A DNA stretch of 43,875 nucleotides from Spirochaetaceae bacterium (GTDB lineage: Bacteria > Spirochaetota > Spirochaetia > Treponematales > Breznakiellaceae), in contig JAISZQ010000101.1 in assembly GCA_031269165.1 (NCBI GenBank), positions 1 through 43,875 on the forward strand. Direction: 5' to 3'. This document shows positions 23,265 through 32,416 of this stretch, piece by piece (position 1 is the stretch's first letter; every line of letters starts with the position of its first letter). The notes under the pieces were generated by a model that did not search any database, was not told the DNA's origin, and saw only the letters and a list, made by a program, of their open reading frames with translations. The position numbers and the translations under genes are program-made.

Positions 23265-23505
23265 GGGTGCGCGCGTTGCGCGAATGGAAAACGGATAATG
23301 AGTGGATTTTGGAATAACGATTAACCACAGATGGCGCGGATGAAAAGGATGGGCACAGATTTAATCCGTGTTCATCTGCGTCGCTGTTTACGGCGTGTGT
23401 AATCTGTGGTTTTTTGTGATTGCATTTTCCATTATCCATTTTCAATTCCCCGAAGGGGCAAGGGGTAGCGCGGTTTCGAATACTTTAGTTTCCGGGAGGA
23501 TAAAA
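23265..23505. repeat. AACCACAGAT inverted repeat and TTCCATTCGCGC pieces
   Basis: After yidC lies GCGCGCGTTGCGCGAATGG (about 23268-23287). It is followed by an element with outer arms TAACCACAGAT (23322-23332) and ATCTGTGGTTT (about 23402-23412) around GGATGAAAAGG and AATCCGTGTTCATCTGCG, then TTTTCCATTATCCATTTTCA. No gene is present. CCGGGAGGATAAAAATATG provides the jag ribosome-binding site. Confidence 0.7.
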
Positions 23506-23507
23506 AT

Positions 23508-24257
23508 ATGGTTTATCAGTTTGAAGGAAAAACAGAAAAAGAAGCGATCGCAAACGCGGCGCGGGAGCTTGGGCTCGAAAAAGACAAATTCGATGTTGAG
23601 ATTATCGAAACGCAGAAGGGAGGGCTTTTCAAGAAAGGGCTGGTGCGTATAGAGGTTCACGCCGACGAGATTATCTCGAAAAACTCAGGCGACAGGTATC
23701 AGGTTTCGATGAACGGCTTAGAAGGCGAGGGTTCGGGGGAAAGGGCAGGGGGGACGAAAACGCAGGTGATTGTCGAGGAGGCCCCGCTTTCCGTAGAGAA
23801 CGACTTTGAAAAGGCGATGATTGAGTTCGTCTCGAACGTCATTGAAAAAATGGGATATGACGTAACCGTGACGATCCAGTTCCGCGAAAAGAACAAGCTC
23901 GGCCTGAAGATCGCCTCGCGTCATTCGCCGATCATCATCGGCAAGAAAGGCAAGAACCTCGACGCGCTGCAACTCGTGGCGAATATCTATGCGGGTCGCG
24001 TGGGGAAGCCCGAAGTCCACGTCGTGCTGGACAGCGAAAATTACCGTCTGCGCCGCGAAGAATCCATCGTCCGCATGGCCTACGATGTGGCGGACCGGGT
24101 ACGCGCCAATCGCTCCTCGTTGCTCTTGGAGCCGATGAACCCCTTCGAGCGGCGGCTCGTCCATACCACGCTCAGCGATATCAAGGACATCGCGACGCGC
24201 AGCGAAGGCGAGGGGATGTACAAGCAGGTGCGCGTGAGTTACCGGGGCGCGAAGTAG
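23508..24257 (+). CDS. jag: Jag/KhpB RNA-binding protein
   Basis: A 249-residue RNA-binding protein of the Jag (KhpB, EloR) family. Domains: Jag-N (about 1-50; MVYQFEGKTEKEAIANAARE and KGGLFKKGLVRIEV), a KH domain with IIIGKKGKNLDALQLVANIY, and an R3H domain with MNPFERRLVHTTLSDIKDI and SEGEGMYKQVRVSYR. In other bacteria the protein pairs with KhpA and affects cell elongation and mRNA stability. The standard position after yidC is kept. The linker between Jag-N and KH is variable (GEGSGERAGG). GGAGG lies at suitable distance before ATG 23508. Confidence 0.95.
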   Translation: MVYQFEGKTEKEAIANAARELGLEKDKFDVEIIETQKGGLFKKGLVRIEVHADEIISKNSGDRYQVSMNGLEGEGSGERAGGTKTQVIVEEAPLSVENDFEKAMIEFVSNVIEKMGYDVTVTIQFREKNKLGLKIASRHSPIIIGKKGKNLDALQLVANIYAGRVGKPEVHVVLDSENYRLRREESIVRMAYDVADRVRANRSSLLLEPMNPFERRLVHTTLSDIKDIATRSEGEGMYKQVRVSYRGAK

Positions 24258-24640
24258 CGGGTTCAATCACGCAGGGGGATCCTCCGCTACCCCTGAGCCT
24301 GTTTCAGAACTCGGTTTCAATGTTCTATTTTCCTTTCGCGTACCGCGCTACCACTCGTCATTGCGAGCCCGCTTTGTCCACCGCAGGTGTCATTGCGAGC
24401 GGGCCGCTCGTGAGAGCGGGCGAAGCAATCCATACCCCTTTGGGGAATGGATAATGGAGAATGATGGTGACAGAATGTGTCGTCATTGCGGAGCGGAGCC
24501 GCTTGTCATTGCGAGCGAAGCGAAGCAATCCAGTGTGATGACGCTCCTCGTCTGGATTGCTTCACCGCTACGCACTTCGCAATGACGGCATTATCCATTT
24601 TCAATTCTCCATTTTCCATTCGCGCAAAGCGCGCATGATC
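24258..24640. repeat. Repeat cluster between jag and uvrD
   Basis: It contains a degenerate GAGCCTGTTTCAGAACTCGG copy (about 24295-24315) and nested CATTGCGAG units (24358-24435 and 24482-24588). The TTCCATTCGCGC element (ATTTTCAATTCTCCATTTTC then CATTCGCGCAAAGCGCGC) lies at 24597-24636. No gene is supported. Confidence 0.75.
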
Positions 24641-24669
24641 TTGTCCCGCACGCGCCGCCCGGTTACACT
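24641..24669 (+). promoter_or_regulatory. Putative promoter of uvrD (leaderless arrangement)
   Basis: TTGTCC (24641-24646) and TACACT (24664-24669) are 17 bp apart. The expected start, seven bases beyond the -10, coincides with the A of ATG 24676, and no Shine-Dalgarno sequence is visible. Confidence 0.45.
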
Positions 24670-24675
24670 GATGCG

Positions 24676-26697
24676 ATGTCCAGACTGAATATTGAACGGG
24701 AACTCAACCCGGAGCAGTTGCTCGCCGCGACCACCATCGAGGGGCCGCTTCTCATCATCGCCGGGGCGGGGTCGGGGAAGACCCGCGTCATCACCTACCG
24801 CATCGCGCACATGCTTGAGCGGGGGATCGCGCAACACGCGATTCTCGCGCTCACGTTTACCAATAAGGCGGCGCGGGAAATGGAGGAGCGGGTGAAGGCG
24901 CTCACCGGGAAGAAGTTGCGAAGCCTCACCCTGTCCACGTTTCACGCATTTGGGGCGGCGTTGCTACGGAAGGAGATTGAGGCGTTGGGCTGGCGCAACA
25001 ATTTTTCGATTTATGACGAGGGGGACAAGGGGCAGCTCATCCGCGAATGTTTTCGCGACTGCAAGATCAACCCCGAAGGCATCGACATTGGGGTGGCTTC
25101 TCAGCTTTTCTCGCAGGTGAAGACGGGCCTTCGGGAGTACGCCGACCTTGAACCGTACCGGGGCGTCTACGAGGAATACGAGCGGACAAAGAAGATTTAC
25201 AACGCTCTCGACTTTGACGACTTGCTCACGCTGCCCATCGCGCTCTTTGAGCAGTTTCCGGAGATTCACGCCAAGTACCACGAGCGGTTCCGGTATATTC
25301 TGATTGACGAGTTTCAAGACACGAGCGCGATTCAGTACCGGCTGATGAAGATGCTCGCGGTGGGGGGCGGCGCAACGGGCGAGGTTCCGGCGAAGGTCAA
25401 CATTTGTGCGGTGGGAGACGACGACCAGTCGATTTACAGTTGGCGGGGGGCGAACTACGAGAACATCGTCAACTTTGAGAAAGATTTTGCGGGTGTGAAG
25501 GAGATCAAACTCGAACAGAACTACCGTTCGACGACGACGATCCTCGAAGCGGCAAACGGCGTCATCGCGCACAACGAGGCGCGGAAAGAGAAGAAACTCT
25601 GGTCGGGGAACGGCGGCGGGAAACCGGTTTTTTATTACACGCCGGAAAACGAGACCGAGGAGGCCGAGTTTATCGCCGAGCGGATCCGCAGTCTCCGCCT
25701 AAGCGAGAACCTCCGCTACGACGATTTCGGCGTGCTGGTGCGGACGAATTCCCTTACCACTTCTATTGAAGAAGTCTTTCTCGCCGAGAACATCCCCTAC
25801 CGCGTCTCCGGCGGCACGAGTTTTTTCGCGCGGCAGGAGATCAAGGACGTGCTCTCCTATCTCCGCGTCATCGCCAACCCTGACGACGACGTGAACCTGC
25901 TCCGCATCGTCAACACGCCGCGCCGGGGCATCGGCAAGACGACCATCGCGCACATTTCCGAGGCGGCCAAGAAGAAAAGGTCCTCGCTCTGGAACGCCCT
26001 CACCGGGTTGCGCTATGTGCAAAACGCGCTCTTTGAGATGAAAGACCGGGACGAGGTAGACGGCTTTATGGGCCTCATCGAAAAACAACGCGAAGAGTTG
26101 CTGGGCAAGAAAGACCTCGCGGCGAAAGTCCGCGCATTGGTGGACGCGATCGACTACTGGCCCCACCTCATCGCCGAACACCGGAAGAACGACGCGGTGG
26201 CGCGGTTCAAGTTCCAGAACATCGAACGCCTCATCGAAGGCATCGAAACATGGGCGCGCAACCCCGACAATTTCGACCCGACGCTCTACCCCTACCTCAA
26301 CCGGATAAGCCTCCTCACCCGCGACGAATCCGACGACGAGGGCAAGAGCAAGGTCAACCTGATGACGATCCACGCCTCGAAGGGCCTCGAATTTCCCGTG
26401 GTGTTCATCGCCGGGGCAGAAGACGGCATCATCCCGCACGAAAGAAGCGTCGAGGAGGACCTGCGGAACATCGAGGAAGAACGCCGCCTCTTCTACGTGG
26501 CGATCACCCGCGCCCGCGACAAACTCTTCATCACCGGCGCACGGAAACGCAAGCGCAACAAGACCCTCGTGGACTGCGCCCCGTCCCCCTTCATCAACGA
26601 AATCCCGCCCGACCTCCTCGAATTCTACACGGAAACGGAAGACGACGCGCTCTCGGCGGACGACTTTTTTGCCAAGACAAAAGCGCGGTTCTCGTGA
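24676..26697 (+). CDS. UvrD/PcrA/Rep-family DNA helicase
   Basis: A 673-residue superfamily 1A 3'-5' helicase. Motifs in order: Q-motif LNPEQLLAATT; Walker A IIAGAGSGKTRVIT (about 28-41); Ia LTFTNKAAREMEER; II IDEFQDTSAIQYRLM; III AVGDDDQSIYSWRGA; IV KLEQNYRSTTTILEAAN; V NLMTIHASKGLEFPVVFIAG; VI RRLFYVAITRAR. It unwinds DNA in excision repair or restarts replication forks. Length (673) fits Rep or a short PcrA rather than E. coli UvrD (720). The gene has codon use like its neighbours. It is convergent with the esterase gene, with only 28 bases between the stops and no visible terminator. Confidence 0.93.
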   Translation: MSRLNIERELNPEQLLAATTIEGPLLIIAGAGSGKTRVITYRIAHMLERGIAQHAILALTFTNKAAREMEERVKALTGKKLRSLTLSTFHAFGAALLRKEIEALGWRNNFSIYDEGDKGQLIRECFRDCKINPEGIDIGVASQLFSQVKTGLREYADLEPYRGVYEEYERTKKIYNALDFDDLLTLPIALFEQFPEIHAKYHERFRYILIDEFQDTSAIQYRLMKMLAVGGGATGEVPAKVNICAVGDDDQSIYSWRGANYENIVNFEKDFAGVKEIKLEQNYRSTTTILEAANGVIAHNEARKEKKLWSGNGGGKPVFYYTPENETEEAEFIAERIRSLRLSENLRYDDFGVLVRTNSLTTSIEEVFLAENIPYRVSGGTSFFARQEIKDVLSYLRVIANPDDDVNLLRIVNTPRRGIGKTTIAHISEAAKKKRSSLWNALTGLRYVQNALFEMKDRDEVDGFMGLIEKQREELLGKKDLAAKVRALVDAIDYWPHLIAEHRKNDAVARFKFQNIERLIEGIETWARNPDNFDPTLYPYLNRISLLTRDESDDEGKSKVNLMTIHASKGLEFPVVFIAGAEDGIIPHERSVEEDLRNIEEERRLFYVAITRARDKLFITGARKRKRNKTLVDCAPSPFINEIPPDLLEFYTETEDDALSADDFFAKTKARFS

Positions 26698-26725
26698 GGG
26701 ATACCGGCGGACCGTTTCCCCTCGC

Positions 26726-27544
26726 CTAAAACCGTAACGTGAGCCAGTTCACGCAGAGCGAAAACCACTGGGCAACATGGGGGTTGATAAACCCGCTGTC
26801 CCCGGCGCTGGTTTCATCGATGGCCAGGGACATCCCGTGCTTTCCTTCCGGGAAGATGTGCATCTCCAGGGAAACCCCGGCCCGCCGCAAGGCCCCGGCC
26901 AGCAGAAAACTGTTTTCCACCGGAACCGACTGGTCGGTATAGGTATGCCAGAGAAATACCGGGGGCAGATCCCCGGTTATCTGCTTTTCCAAAGAAAGGA
27001 GATCCAACAGGGCCGGATCGGGCGACTTCCCCAAGAGGCGGTCGAACGATCCCCGGTTGGCAAATTCACCGGAGGTGATTACCGGATAACACAGCGCCAG
27101 AGCCTGCGCCCGGGTATGGCGGGGGTCAATACCGGGAGAGGCGGCAAAGTCCCGTGAAGCAAAGAGCAGCGTGGAAAGTGCCAAGTGTCCCCCGGCGGAA
27201 AAACCCATCACGGCGATCTTTTCGGGGTCCAGATCCCATGCGGCGTGATGTTCCCAGATAAGGGTGAGGGCCCGGGCGCAGTCCAAGACCGGAAGCGGAT
27301 GACGGCGGGGCTCGCAACTGTACCAGAGCACAAAGGCGTGGAACCCTTCGGCGTTGAAACGAACTGCCAAGGCTTCGGCCTCCCGGGGCGAACAGTGCAG
27401 ATAACCGCTGCCGGGCAGAATTAACACCGCCGGGCGGGGCTTCCCGCTTTTTAACAGATAAGCGTCCAGGCTGGGCCTGAACCCGTCCCCCAAATCCCCC
27501 TGGTACCGGAACCCTTCCCATAAATCCATCGTAAAAGTCAGCAT
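26726..27544 (-). CDS. Alpha/beta-hydrolase, acetyl-esterase (Aes/BD-FAE-like)
   Basis: A 272-residue alpha/beta-hydrolase. The start is ATG 27544 (MLTFTMDLWEG) behind AAGGAGG. The oxyanion region PAVLILPGSGYLHCSPREAE, the nucleophile elbow VMGFSAGGHLALS (Ser of GFSAGG), the Asp region of PPVFLWHTYTDQSVPVENS and the final His in FPEGKHGMSLA make up the catalytic triad. This pattern matches acetylxylan or feruloyl esterase-like enzymes of plant-polysaccharide loci. No signal peptide is present, so it is cytosolic and would act on imported acetylated oligosaccharides. It lies downstream of the 789-residue gene on the same strand, after a 179-bp gap. Confidence 0.85.
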   Translation of the reverse strand: MLTFTMDLWEGFRYQGDLGDGFRPSLDAYLLKSGKPRPAVLILPGSGYLHCSPREAEALAVRFNAEGFHAFVLWYSCEPRRHPLPVLDCARALTLIWEHHAAWDLDPEKIAVMGFSAGGHLALSTLLFASRDFAASPGIDPRHTRAQALALCYPVITSGEFANRGSFDRLLGKSPDPALLDLLSLEKQITGDLPPVFLWHTYTDQSVPVENSFLLAGALRRAGVSLEMHIFPEGKHGMSLAIDETSAGDSGFINPHVAQWFSLCVNWLTLRF

Positions 27545-27723
27545 TGATCCTCCTTGTGCATAACGCTCATCCAATTATCCCCCTCTGCGGGCTAAACTTG
27601 ACTCACAAAATTAAAGAATTTTATCACGAACCTCACGAACGGAACAGACCGTGTGGCGAATGTTCGTGTTGGTGCGGGCCAGGGGTCTGTTGCGGTTCGT
27701 GGTTATTATTCTGTGGGTCAAGT
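27545..27723. other. Intergenic gap with GTTCGTG repeats
   Basis: Short inverted and direct pieces (CACGAACCTCACGAACGG, GTTCGTGTTGG, GGTTCGTGGTTATT) make an imperfect hairpin near 27625-27710. No gene is seen; no confident terminator for the 789-residue gene. Confidence 0.4.
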
Positions 27724-30093
27724 TTATATATACTGGGTGTGATCAAAATGAACGGCATAGCGCAGGGAAAACGTGTCTCCACAGGAGAGGAACATCCGCC
27801 CTTCTTCAAAACGGACCGGCAGTTTACGGCACCAGGCGGTAAAGGCGTCAAAAGAACCGTCTTGGGCCGCATCGGAGCAAACGCAGAAATAAGCGGTTCT
27901 ATCAGCATAGGCCCGCAATTCGCTTTTGAAAAGCATATCGTTATGCCATTCCAATGGAGTGTTGCACCAAATTCCAAGCCACCCGCTGTCTTTCTTGGCA
28001 AAAAGCCAGCCCTCTTCAAGACGGTATTCATCGTATTTTACCGCAGGAAAAAACAGATGGGTAAAATGGATGGGATAGGTTTCGGGGATATTATAAACGG
28101 CCCCAAGCATATTCTTGTCCTGTTTTACCGCCGGAAAAATTCCGTTGCCGTACCAATAACCAGGCCGCATGGAACTATGATCCACGTCGCCGCCGGGAAG
28201 GTTGGCAAAGGCGATACATTCATTGTTCAATGCGGCGTACCAAAAATGTTGCTGATACCCAAAAACGCCGGGACGAAAATCCGTAGTACCATGAAAGCGT
28301 TCGTTCAGGGATTTCGTATAACGGTAACCGTTTTTTTCCGCATCGAAGTCAACGCTGATGTTACGCCATTTCACGGCGGTATCCTGCCGGGGAGACGCCA
28401 CCGAGCTTAAAGCGTAGTCCTTCCGCTTATACAGAACAATCTCCCCGTTACCGCAGGAATAGCGTTCCGAAAGTTCCGCCGTCATAAGGTCCTTTAAACG
28501 GACAGGCAGTTTGTATTTCGTCGTGGCGAAGAAGACGGGCCAGTCATTGTCCGTCAGGGGAACGGAGGGATCGATGTAGTGCAACAAGGACTGGGTTCCT
28601 TGGAGGAAAGGAAAAATAACGTCCCTGTAGACCCGGCCCTGGGGCCCTATGACAGAACCCTTAAAGGTGTGGCGGCAGAGCTGTTCCAGAAGCATATCCG
28701 TTACTTCCGCCGCTTGGGAGGATACGGGCTCGGGGGCGAAATCGACCAAATTCAAAAGGGCACCGATGGTAACGCACATATAACCGCTGCTCAGGAATTC
28801 CTCAAAACCATCGGCCTTGATATCCGCCAGCCATTCACCGCAACGTTTCAACCCCAAGTCCGCCTGTTCCCGGCCTGAACGTCCGCTGCGGGGAAAGACA
28901 TCGCCGGGGTACATGGCACCGGCCAGCAACTGGGCGCCGTGAAATAAGAGGGCATGGTTTTCGCTCCAAAAGCACATGCCGTCCGAACCGCTTTCGTCCA
29001 TCCAGAAGCGGTAATGAATCAAGGTTTCTCGTATTTTTTCCGACAGGTCATGATCCAATGAATAGAGTTTGACCAGCCTGATAATTCCCGCCACGATAAA
29101 ATCAGAACAGTCAATGCGTTCGTCAATGTACTCAAGGCTTTTAAGTAGGGCGTCCCTGTCGCTGGGGCCGTTTTCTCCCAGGGCGTAACGGGCAAGGACA
29201 TTGAGGATCACAAAACGGTTACCGCTCGTATTATCGCGGGCGATACGGCTGATAATATCCTTCCGCCGCTCGGCCTCTCCCTTGCCGGACGCGGCGAAAG
29301 AAGGGCGGATGTTTTCCAAGACCTCGACGACCCGTTCCTGAGTATGAGAGCCGTATCGGCCTTTGATTACCGCCCTGGCAGTTCCCGGCGGCAGCGTAAG
29401 GGAATTGCCGGAAAACTCCGTTCCCGCAGGCTCCACCGTGATTTCTCCCGGCGGATTCGGTGGTAACAAAAGGGTGTCTCCGTCGCACATAATGCCTTGC
29501 AGGTATACATCAAGATTCAAAAGCCCTTCGGCCTCCGATCCGGGCAGGGTAAAGCGTAAGGTATCCGCCCCTTCCCGGAATTGCAGCGCGAAAATGCTGC
29601 GGGTGTCCCGTACTCCCAAGTTTTGCATCCGCACGAATATGCCGTTTTTTCCCTTTTTCAAGGGCAGCGTCATTTGCCTGTGGGTGACAGGTTTATAAAC
29701 CGGCCTTTCCACCGTACAGGCCAAATTCCCGTTGAGCCATAGGTCTATGGCGGCATAGGTCCACAGTTCCGCCGGGAAGGTTTTATCTTCACCGGCGATT
29801 ATTTCCGTATAGGCGTAGAGTTCCACCCTTTTGGGAATATGATAGAAAAAACTGACATCCACATACCGGCTCCCCCCGCCGGAATAGCGCCAGGGCATAC
29901 CAAGACCGGACTCGGCCCCAAGAACGATCTCCCGGGGTAAAACTGGGGCGCTGTTGTCCCGCAGTACGCTACGCATATACTTTTCAAAACGCAGTTGATC
30001 GTCAAAGGGATTGTCAATCTCGAACTCCCCTATTTTAGGTCCGGAAATTAACCAGCCGGTAACGAACCCTTCCCGGTTTAATTGCGCGCTCAT
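27724..30093 (-). CDS. Large putative (alpha/alpha)6-barrel carbohydrate-active protein
   Basis: A 789-residue cytosolic protein without signal peptide. The N-terminal part (about 1-280) looks beta-rich (FEIDNPFDDQL, VDVSFFYHIPKRVELYAYTE). Next comes a helical domain (about 290-520) with DGMCFWSENHALLFHGAQLL, FEEFLSSGYMCVTIGALLNL and FKGSVIGPQGRVYRDVIFPF, then a C-terminal beta domain. The SENH motif and repeated helices recall (alpha/alpha)6-barrel polysaccharide lyases and unsaturated-glycan hydrolases, but I cannot assign a CAZy family. AAAGGAG precedes ATG 30093. Its neighbours, KdgF-like cupin, esterase and sugar ABC transporter, suggest work on an acetylated uronate-containing oligosaccharide. 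It may represent an undescribed enzyme family. Confidence 0.7.
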   Translation of the reverse strand: MSAQLNREGFVTGWLISGPKIGEFEIDNPFDDQLRFEKYMRSVLRDNSAPVLPREIVLGAESGLGMPWRYSGGGSRYVDVSFFYHIPKRVELYAYTEIIAGEDKTFPAELWTYAAIDLWLNGNLACTVERPVYKPVTHRQMTLPLKKGKNGIFVRMQNLGVRDTRSIFALQFREGADTLRFTLPGSEAEGLLNLDVYLQGIMCDGDTLLLPPNPPGEITVEPAGTEFSGNSLTLPPGTARAVIKGRYGSHTQERVVEVLENIRPSFAASGKGEAERRKDIISRIARDNTSGNRFVILNVLARYALGENGPSDRDALLKSLEYIDERIDCSDFIVAGIIRLVKLYSLDHDLSEKIRETLIHYRFWMDESGSDGMCFWSENHALLFHGAQLLAGAMYPGDVFPRSGRSGREQADLGLKRCGEWLADIKADGFEEFLSSGYMCVTIGALLNLVDFAPEPVSSQAAEVTDMLLEQLCRHTFKGSVIGPQGRVYRDVIFPFLQGTQSLLHYIDPSVPLTDNDWPVFFATTKYKLPVRLKDLMTAELSERYSCGNGEIVLYKRKDYALSSVASPRQDTAVKWRNISVDFDAEKNGYRYTKSLNERFHGTTDFRPGVFGYQQHFWYAALNNECIAFANLPGGDVDHSSMRPGYWYGNGIFPAVKQDKNMLGAVYNIPETYPIHFTHLFFPAVKYDEYRLEEGWLFAKKDSGWLGIWCNTPLEWHNDMLFKSELRAYADRTAYFCVCSDAAQDGSFDAFTAWCRKLPVRFEEGRMFLSCGDTFSLRYAVHFDHTQYI

Positions 30094-30111
30094 AAAAAAC
30101 TCCTTTTGCCA

Positions 30112-30176
30112 CGTGAGGCTGTTCCAAAACCGTGCGCGGTTAGCGCACAGTCAATTAGTTTTGGAACAGGCTCACG
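30112..30176. repeat. Long GAGGCTGTTCCAAAAC palindrome with inner hairpin
   Basis: Outer arms CGTGAGGCTGTTCCAAAAC (30112-30130) and GTTTTGGAACAGGCTCACG (30158-30176) pair with one mismatch in 19. Inside is a second stem GTGCGC-GGTTA-GCGCAC. It lies between the cupin and the 789-residue gene, transcribed through from either side. Confidence 0.85.
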
Positions 30177-30184
30177 TTACATCG

Positions 30185-30535
30185 TTACAAACCTTCACTT
30201 TTCTTTAAAAAATCGGCCCTGTGAGGGGTAAAGATATCAAGCAGTTTACCCGCCTTGACACATACGGCTCCGTGGAGAACATCCGGCTGTTTATACATTG
30301 AATCCCCGGGCACAACCCGTTTTGTAACGCCGTTGATGGTAAAATCAAATTCCCCCTCTATTATATACGTGATTTGTTCGTGGGGATGGTGATGCATGAC
30401 ACCGACGGCTCCTGCCTCAAAAACGGTTTCCACAATCATCAGGTTTTCATGGTACGCTAAAACCCGTCGCTTAACGCCCTTTCCAAGATCGTCAAAGGGA
30501 ATGTCTCTGCCAAAAAAATAATGAGAAATATCCAT
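30185..30535 (-). CDS. kdgF: KdgF-like cupin (unsaturated uronate converting)
   Basis: A 116-residue single-domain cupin. The sequence IPFDDLGKGVKRRVLAYHEN, AVGVMHHHPHEQITYIIEGE, FDFTINGVTKRV, GDSMYKQPDVLHGAVC and LLDIFTPHRADFL follows KdgF closely. The metal ligands are the histidines of HHHPHEQ and the later His of VLHG. KdgF promotes ring opening of 4,5-unsaturated uronic acids produced by pectate, alginate or rhamnogalacturonan lyases. It starts at ATG 30535 with AAGGAGG. A promoter lies upstream and the gene is divergent from the ABC transporter. It is first in a possible operon with the 789-residue protein and the esterase. Confidence 0.85.
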   Translation of the reverse strand: MDISHYFFGRDIPFDDLGKGVKRRVLAYHENLMIVETVFEAGAVGVMHHHPHEQITYIIEGEFDFTINGVTKRVVPGDSMYKQPDVLHGAVCVKAGKLLDIFTPHRADFLKKSEGL

Positions 30536-30557
30536 AACTGCCTCCTTGATTTTTTTT

Positions 30558-30586
30558 ATAATAAATTAAATCATTTTTATAGACAA
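30558..30586 (-). promoter_or_regulatory. Promoter of the kdgF-like gene
   Basis: On the minus strand TTGTCT (30581-30586) and TATTAT (30558-30563) are separated by 17 bp of AT-rich DNA. Start expected near 30551, with AAGGAGG just before the ATG. Confidence 0.6.
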
Positions 30587-30650
30587 GGACACGCGGATAC
30601 CGAGAGAGGGTACGAATAATTACCAAAAGCCCTGTGCCAACAATAATAGC

Positions 30651-30684
30651 GTTGTTGAGAAATTCCCCGTTTCTCAACAACCTC
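30651..30684. repeat. Variant palindrome with AACAACCTC flank
   Basis: GTTGTTGAGAAA (30651-30662) and TTTCTCAACAAC (30670-30681) form a perfect 12-bp stem with a seven-base loop, ending in CTC. The flank matches the AACAGCCTC end of the main palindrome family while the stem bases differ, paired on both sides. It lies in the divergent regulatory region between kdgF and the binding-protein gene; the rest of the 30587-30951 gap shows a TATTAT box at 30882-30887 but no clear -35. Confidence 0.65.
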
Positions 30685-30951
30685 TGCAAAAGACAGGGTT
30701 TAACGCGGTTTTAGACTGGTTTTAGCCTGAAAAACCGCAAAATTTGTGGGACAACCAACCGGGTTGTCAAACAAGTTTAATGTGTTGGATGAGCGGGGCG
30801 CGGAGTTTGTGACCTAATAATACGTCAAATAACAAACATTTTTACATCACATTTTGGATTTTCAATTCTCAAAATAGGCGGTATTATATTTTTATATGAT
30901 CGGGAGTTTGTTGCCGGGTCATAAAATATTTATTTTTTGGAGGAAAAGAGA

Positions 30952-32331
30952 ATGAAAAGAAGTGTAGGTTTAGTGCTCGTTTTGATGAGCGTGGCAGGCA
31001 TGGTATTCGCGGGCGGCGGCGGTCAGCAAGGGGCGTCTTCCAGTGCCGGGGGTTCCCAGAAAACCGTCATTACCGTATGGAGCCAGAGCAGGCACGATCT
31101 GGCCTTTATACAGTCCAAGGTGGATGCCTATAACGCCAGCAACAAGGACAATATAGAAGTACGGTATGAAATATATACCGACAACTATCCCCAGGCGGTG
31201 GATCTGGTTTTCCAGACCGGGGAAGCCCCTGACATTTTGATAGAGGCCGATGTATTTACCATTCACCAATATTCGGGTAAGTGGGCGCCTCTGGACCCCT
31301 TTATCGACCAGGAGTTTAAAAACCTGTTCGGTACTCTCCAGTGGAACGGGTACAACGTCATCGACGGGAAAACCTACTTTATCCCGACATTCGGTACTTC
31401 AAACCGGCTTTTCTACAACATCTCCATCTTCAAACGCCTTGGGCTTCAGCCCCCCAAGACCCTGGAAGAAATGGTAGAGACCTCCCGAAAGATTACCTCC
31501 GCCCTTAAATCTGAAGGCATCTATGGTTTTGCCCAGAACCTCCGGGGCGCTACTGCTGGCTTGAGCCGTTCCCTCATGCCCATGGGTGACAGGGCACTCG
31601 GCATCCACCAAGGGTTTGACTTCGGCAAGGGCGAGTATGATTTCACCGGATACGAGGCCATCATGAACGGCTGGAAGCAGCTTCTGTCTCCGGACAGTGC
31701 CTTCCCCGGATGCGAATCCATGGACATAGACCCCCTGCGGACCCAGTTTGCCGCAGGCAAGATAGGGATGTATTTCTCTTGGACCCATGCCGAACCGGGG
31801 GTATACACCACCCAGTTTCCCACCAACCAGGAATGGGGTGCCGTCCAGATTCCCACCCCCGGCGGAGTCGTAAAGGGTGCCCAATATTTCAACAAAACGA
31901 ACAGCTACCTGATCTATGCGGGGAGCAAAAACAAAGAAGCGGCATGGAAGGTTTACAAGGCCCTCTTCCTGGATATACCCTTCTGGACCGAATACTATGA
32001 ACAGGGTTTCGGTATCAGCCTGATCCCCGAGGTCATTAAACGGGCAAACCCGGCACCGGTTTACAAGAATAATCCGGCTATGCTGATCGGCGATACCGAC
32101 AAGATATGGCCCCTTACGCCCCACGAGGTTAATCCCTCGGCGGTGGCTGTGGAAGGGCTTAATTTCTACGACACATGGGCCGCCATCATCTGGGGCCAGC
32201 TTGATGTCAAGCGCGGTTTGGCGGATCTGACCGCCCGGTACAACAAAGCCTACCGGGAGGGAATAGCCCGGGGGGTAGGCAAAGAAATCAAGATACCCAA
32301 TTTTAATCCCATGAAGCCCTTGGGTAACTAA
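30952..32331 (+). CDS. Sugar ABC transporter substrate-binding protein
   Basis: A 459-residue family 1 extracellular solute-binding protein. The signal peptide MKRSVGLVLVLMSVAGMVFA ends before GGGGQQGASSSAGG, a glycine/serine linker frequent in treponemal binding proteins. The mature protein begins with VITVWSQSRHDLAFIQSKVD and holds the usual VFQTGEAPDILIE hinge and the Trp/aromatic ligand-binding positions such as AGKIGMYFSWTHAEPG. ATG 30952 has GGAGG nine bases upstream. It would capture an oligosaccharide in the periplasm and deliver it to the two permeases that follow. No ATPase gene is present, so a shared MsmX-type ATPase encoded elsewhere is expected. Confidence 0.92.
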   Translation: MKRSVGLVLVLMSVAGMVFAGGGGQQGASSSAGGSQKTVITVWSQSRHDLAFIQSKVDAYNASNKDNIEVRYEIYTDNYPQAVDLVFQTGEAPDILIEADVFTIHQYSGKWAPLDPFIDQEFKNLFGTLQWNGYNVIDGKTYFIPTFGTSNRLFYNISIFKRLGLQPPKTLEEMVETSRKITSALKSEGIYGFAQNLRGATAGLSRSLMPMGDRALGIHQGFDFGKGEYDFTGYEAIMNGWKQLLSPDSAFPGCESMDIDPLRTQFAAGKIGMYFSWTHAEPGVYTTQFPTNQEWGAVQIPTPGGVVKGAQYFNKTNSYLIYAGSKNKEAAWKVYKALFLDIPFWTEYYEQGFGISLIPEVIKRANPAPVYKNNPAMLIGDTDKIWPLTPHEVNPSAVAVEGLNFYDTWAAIIWGQLDVKRGLADLTARYNKAYREGIARGVGKEIKIPNFNPMKPLGN

Positions 32332-32416
32332 GCGGTTTTCCGGCCGGAACCGCGCGCCCGTCCGACCTTGTCGGGGGCGAAGGTTCCGGCTAAAACTCAC
32401 TATGAAAGGAGGCGAT

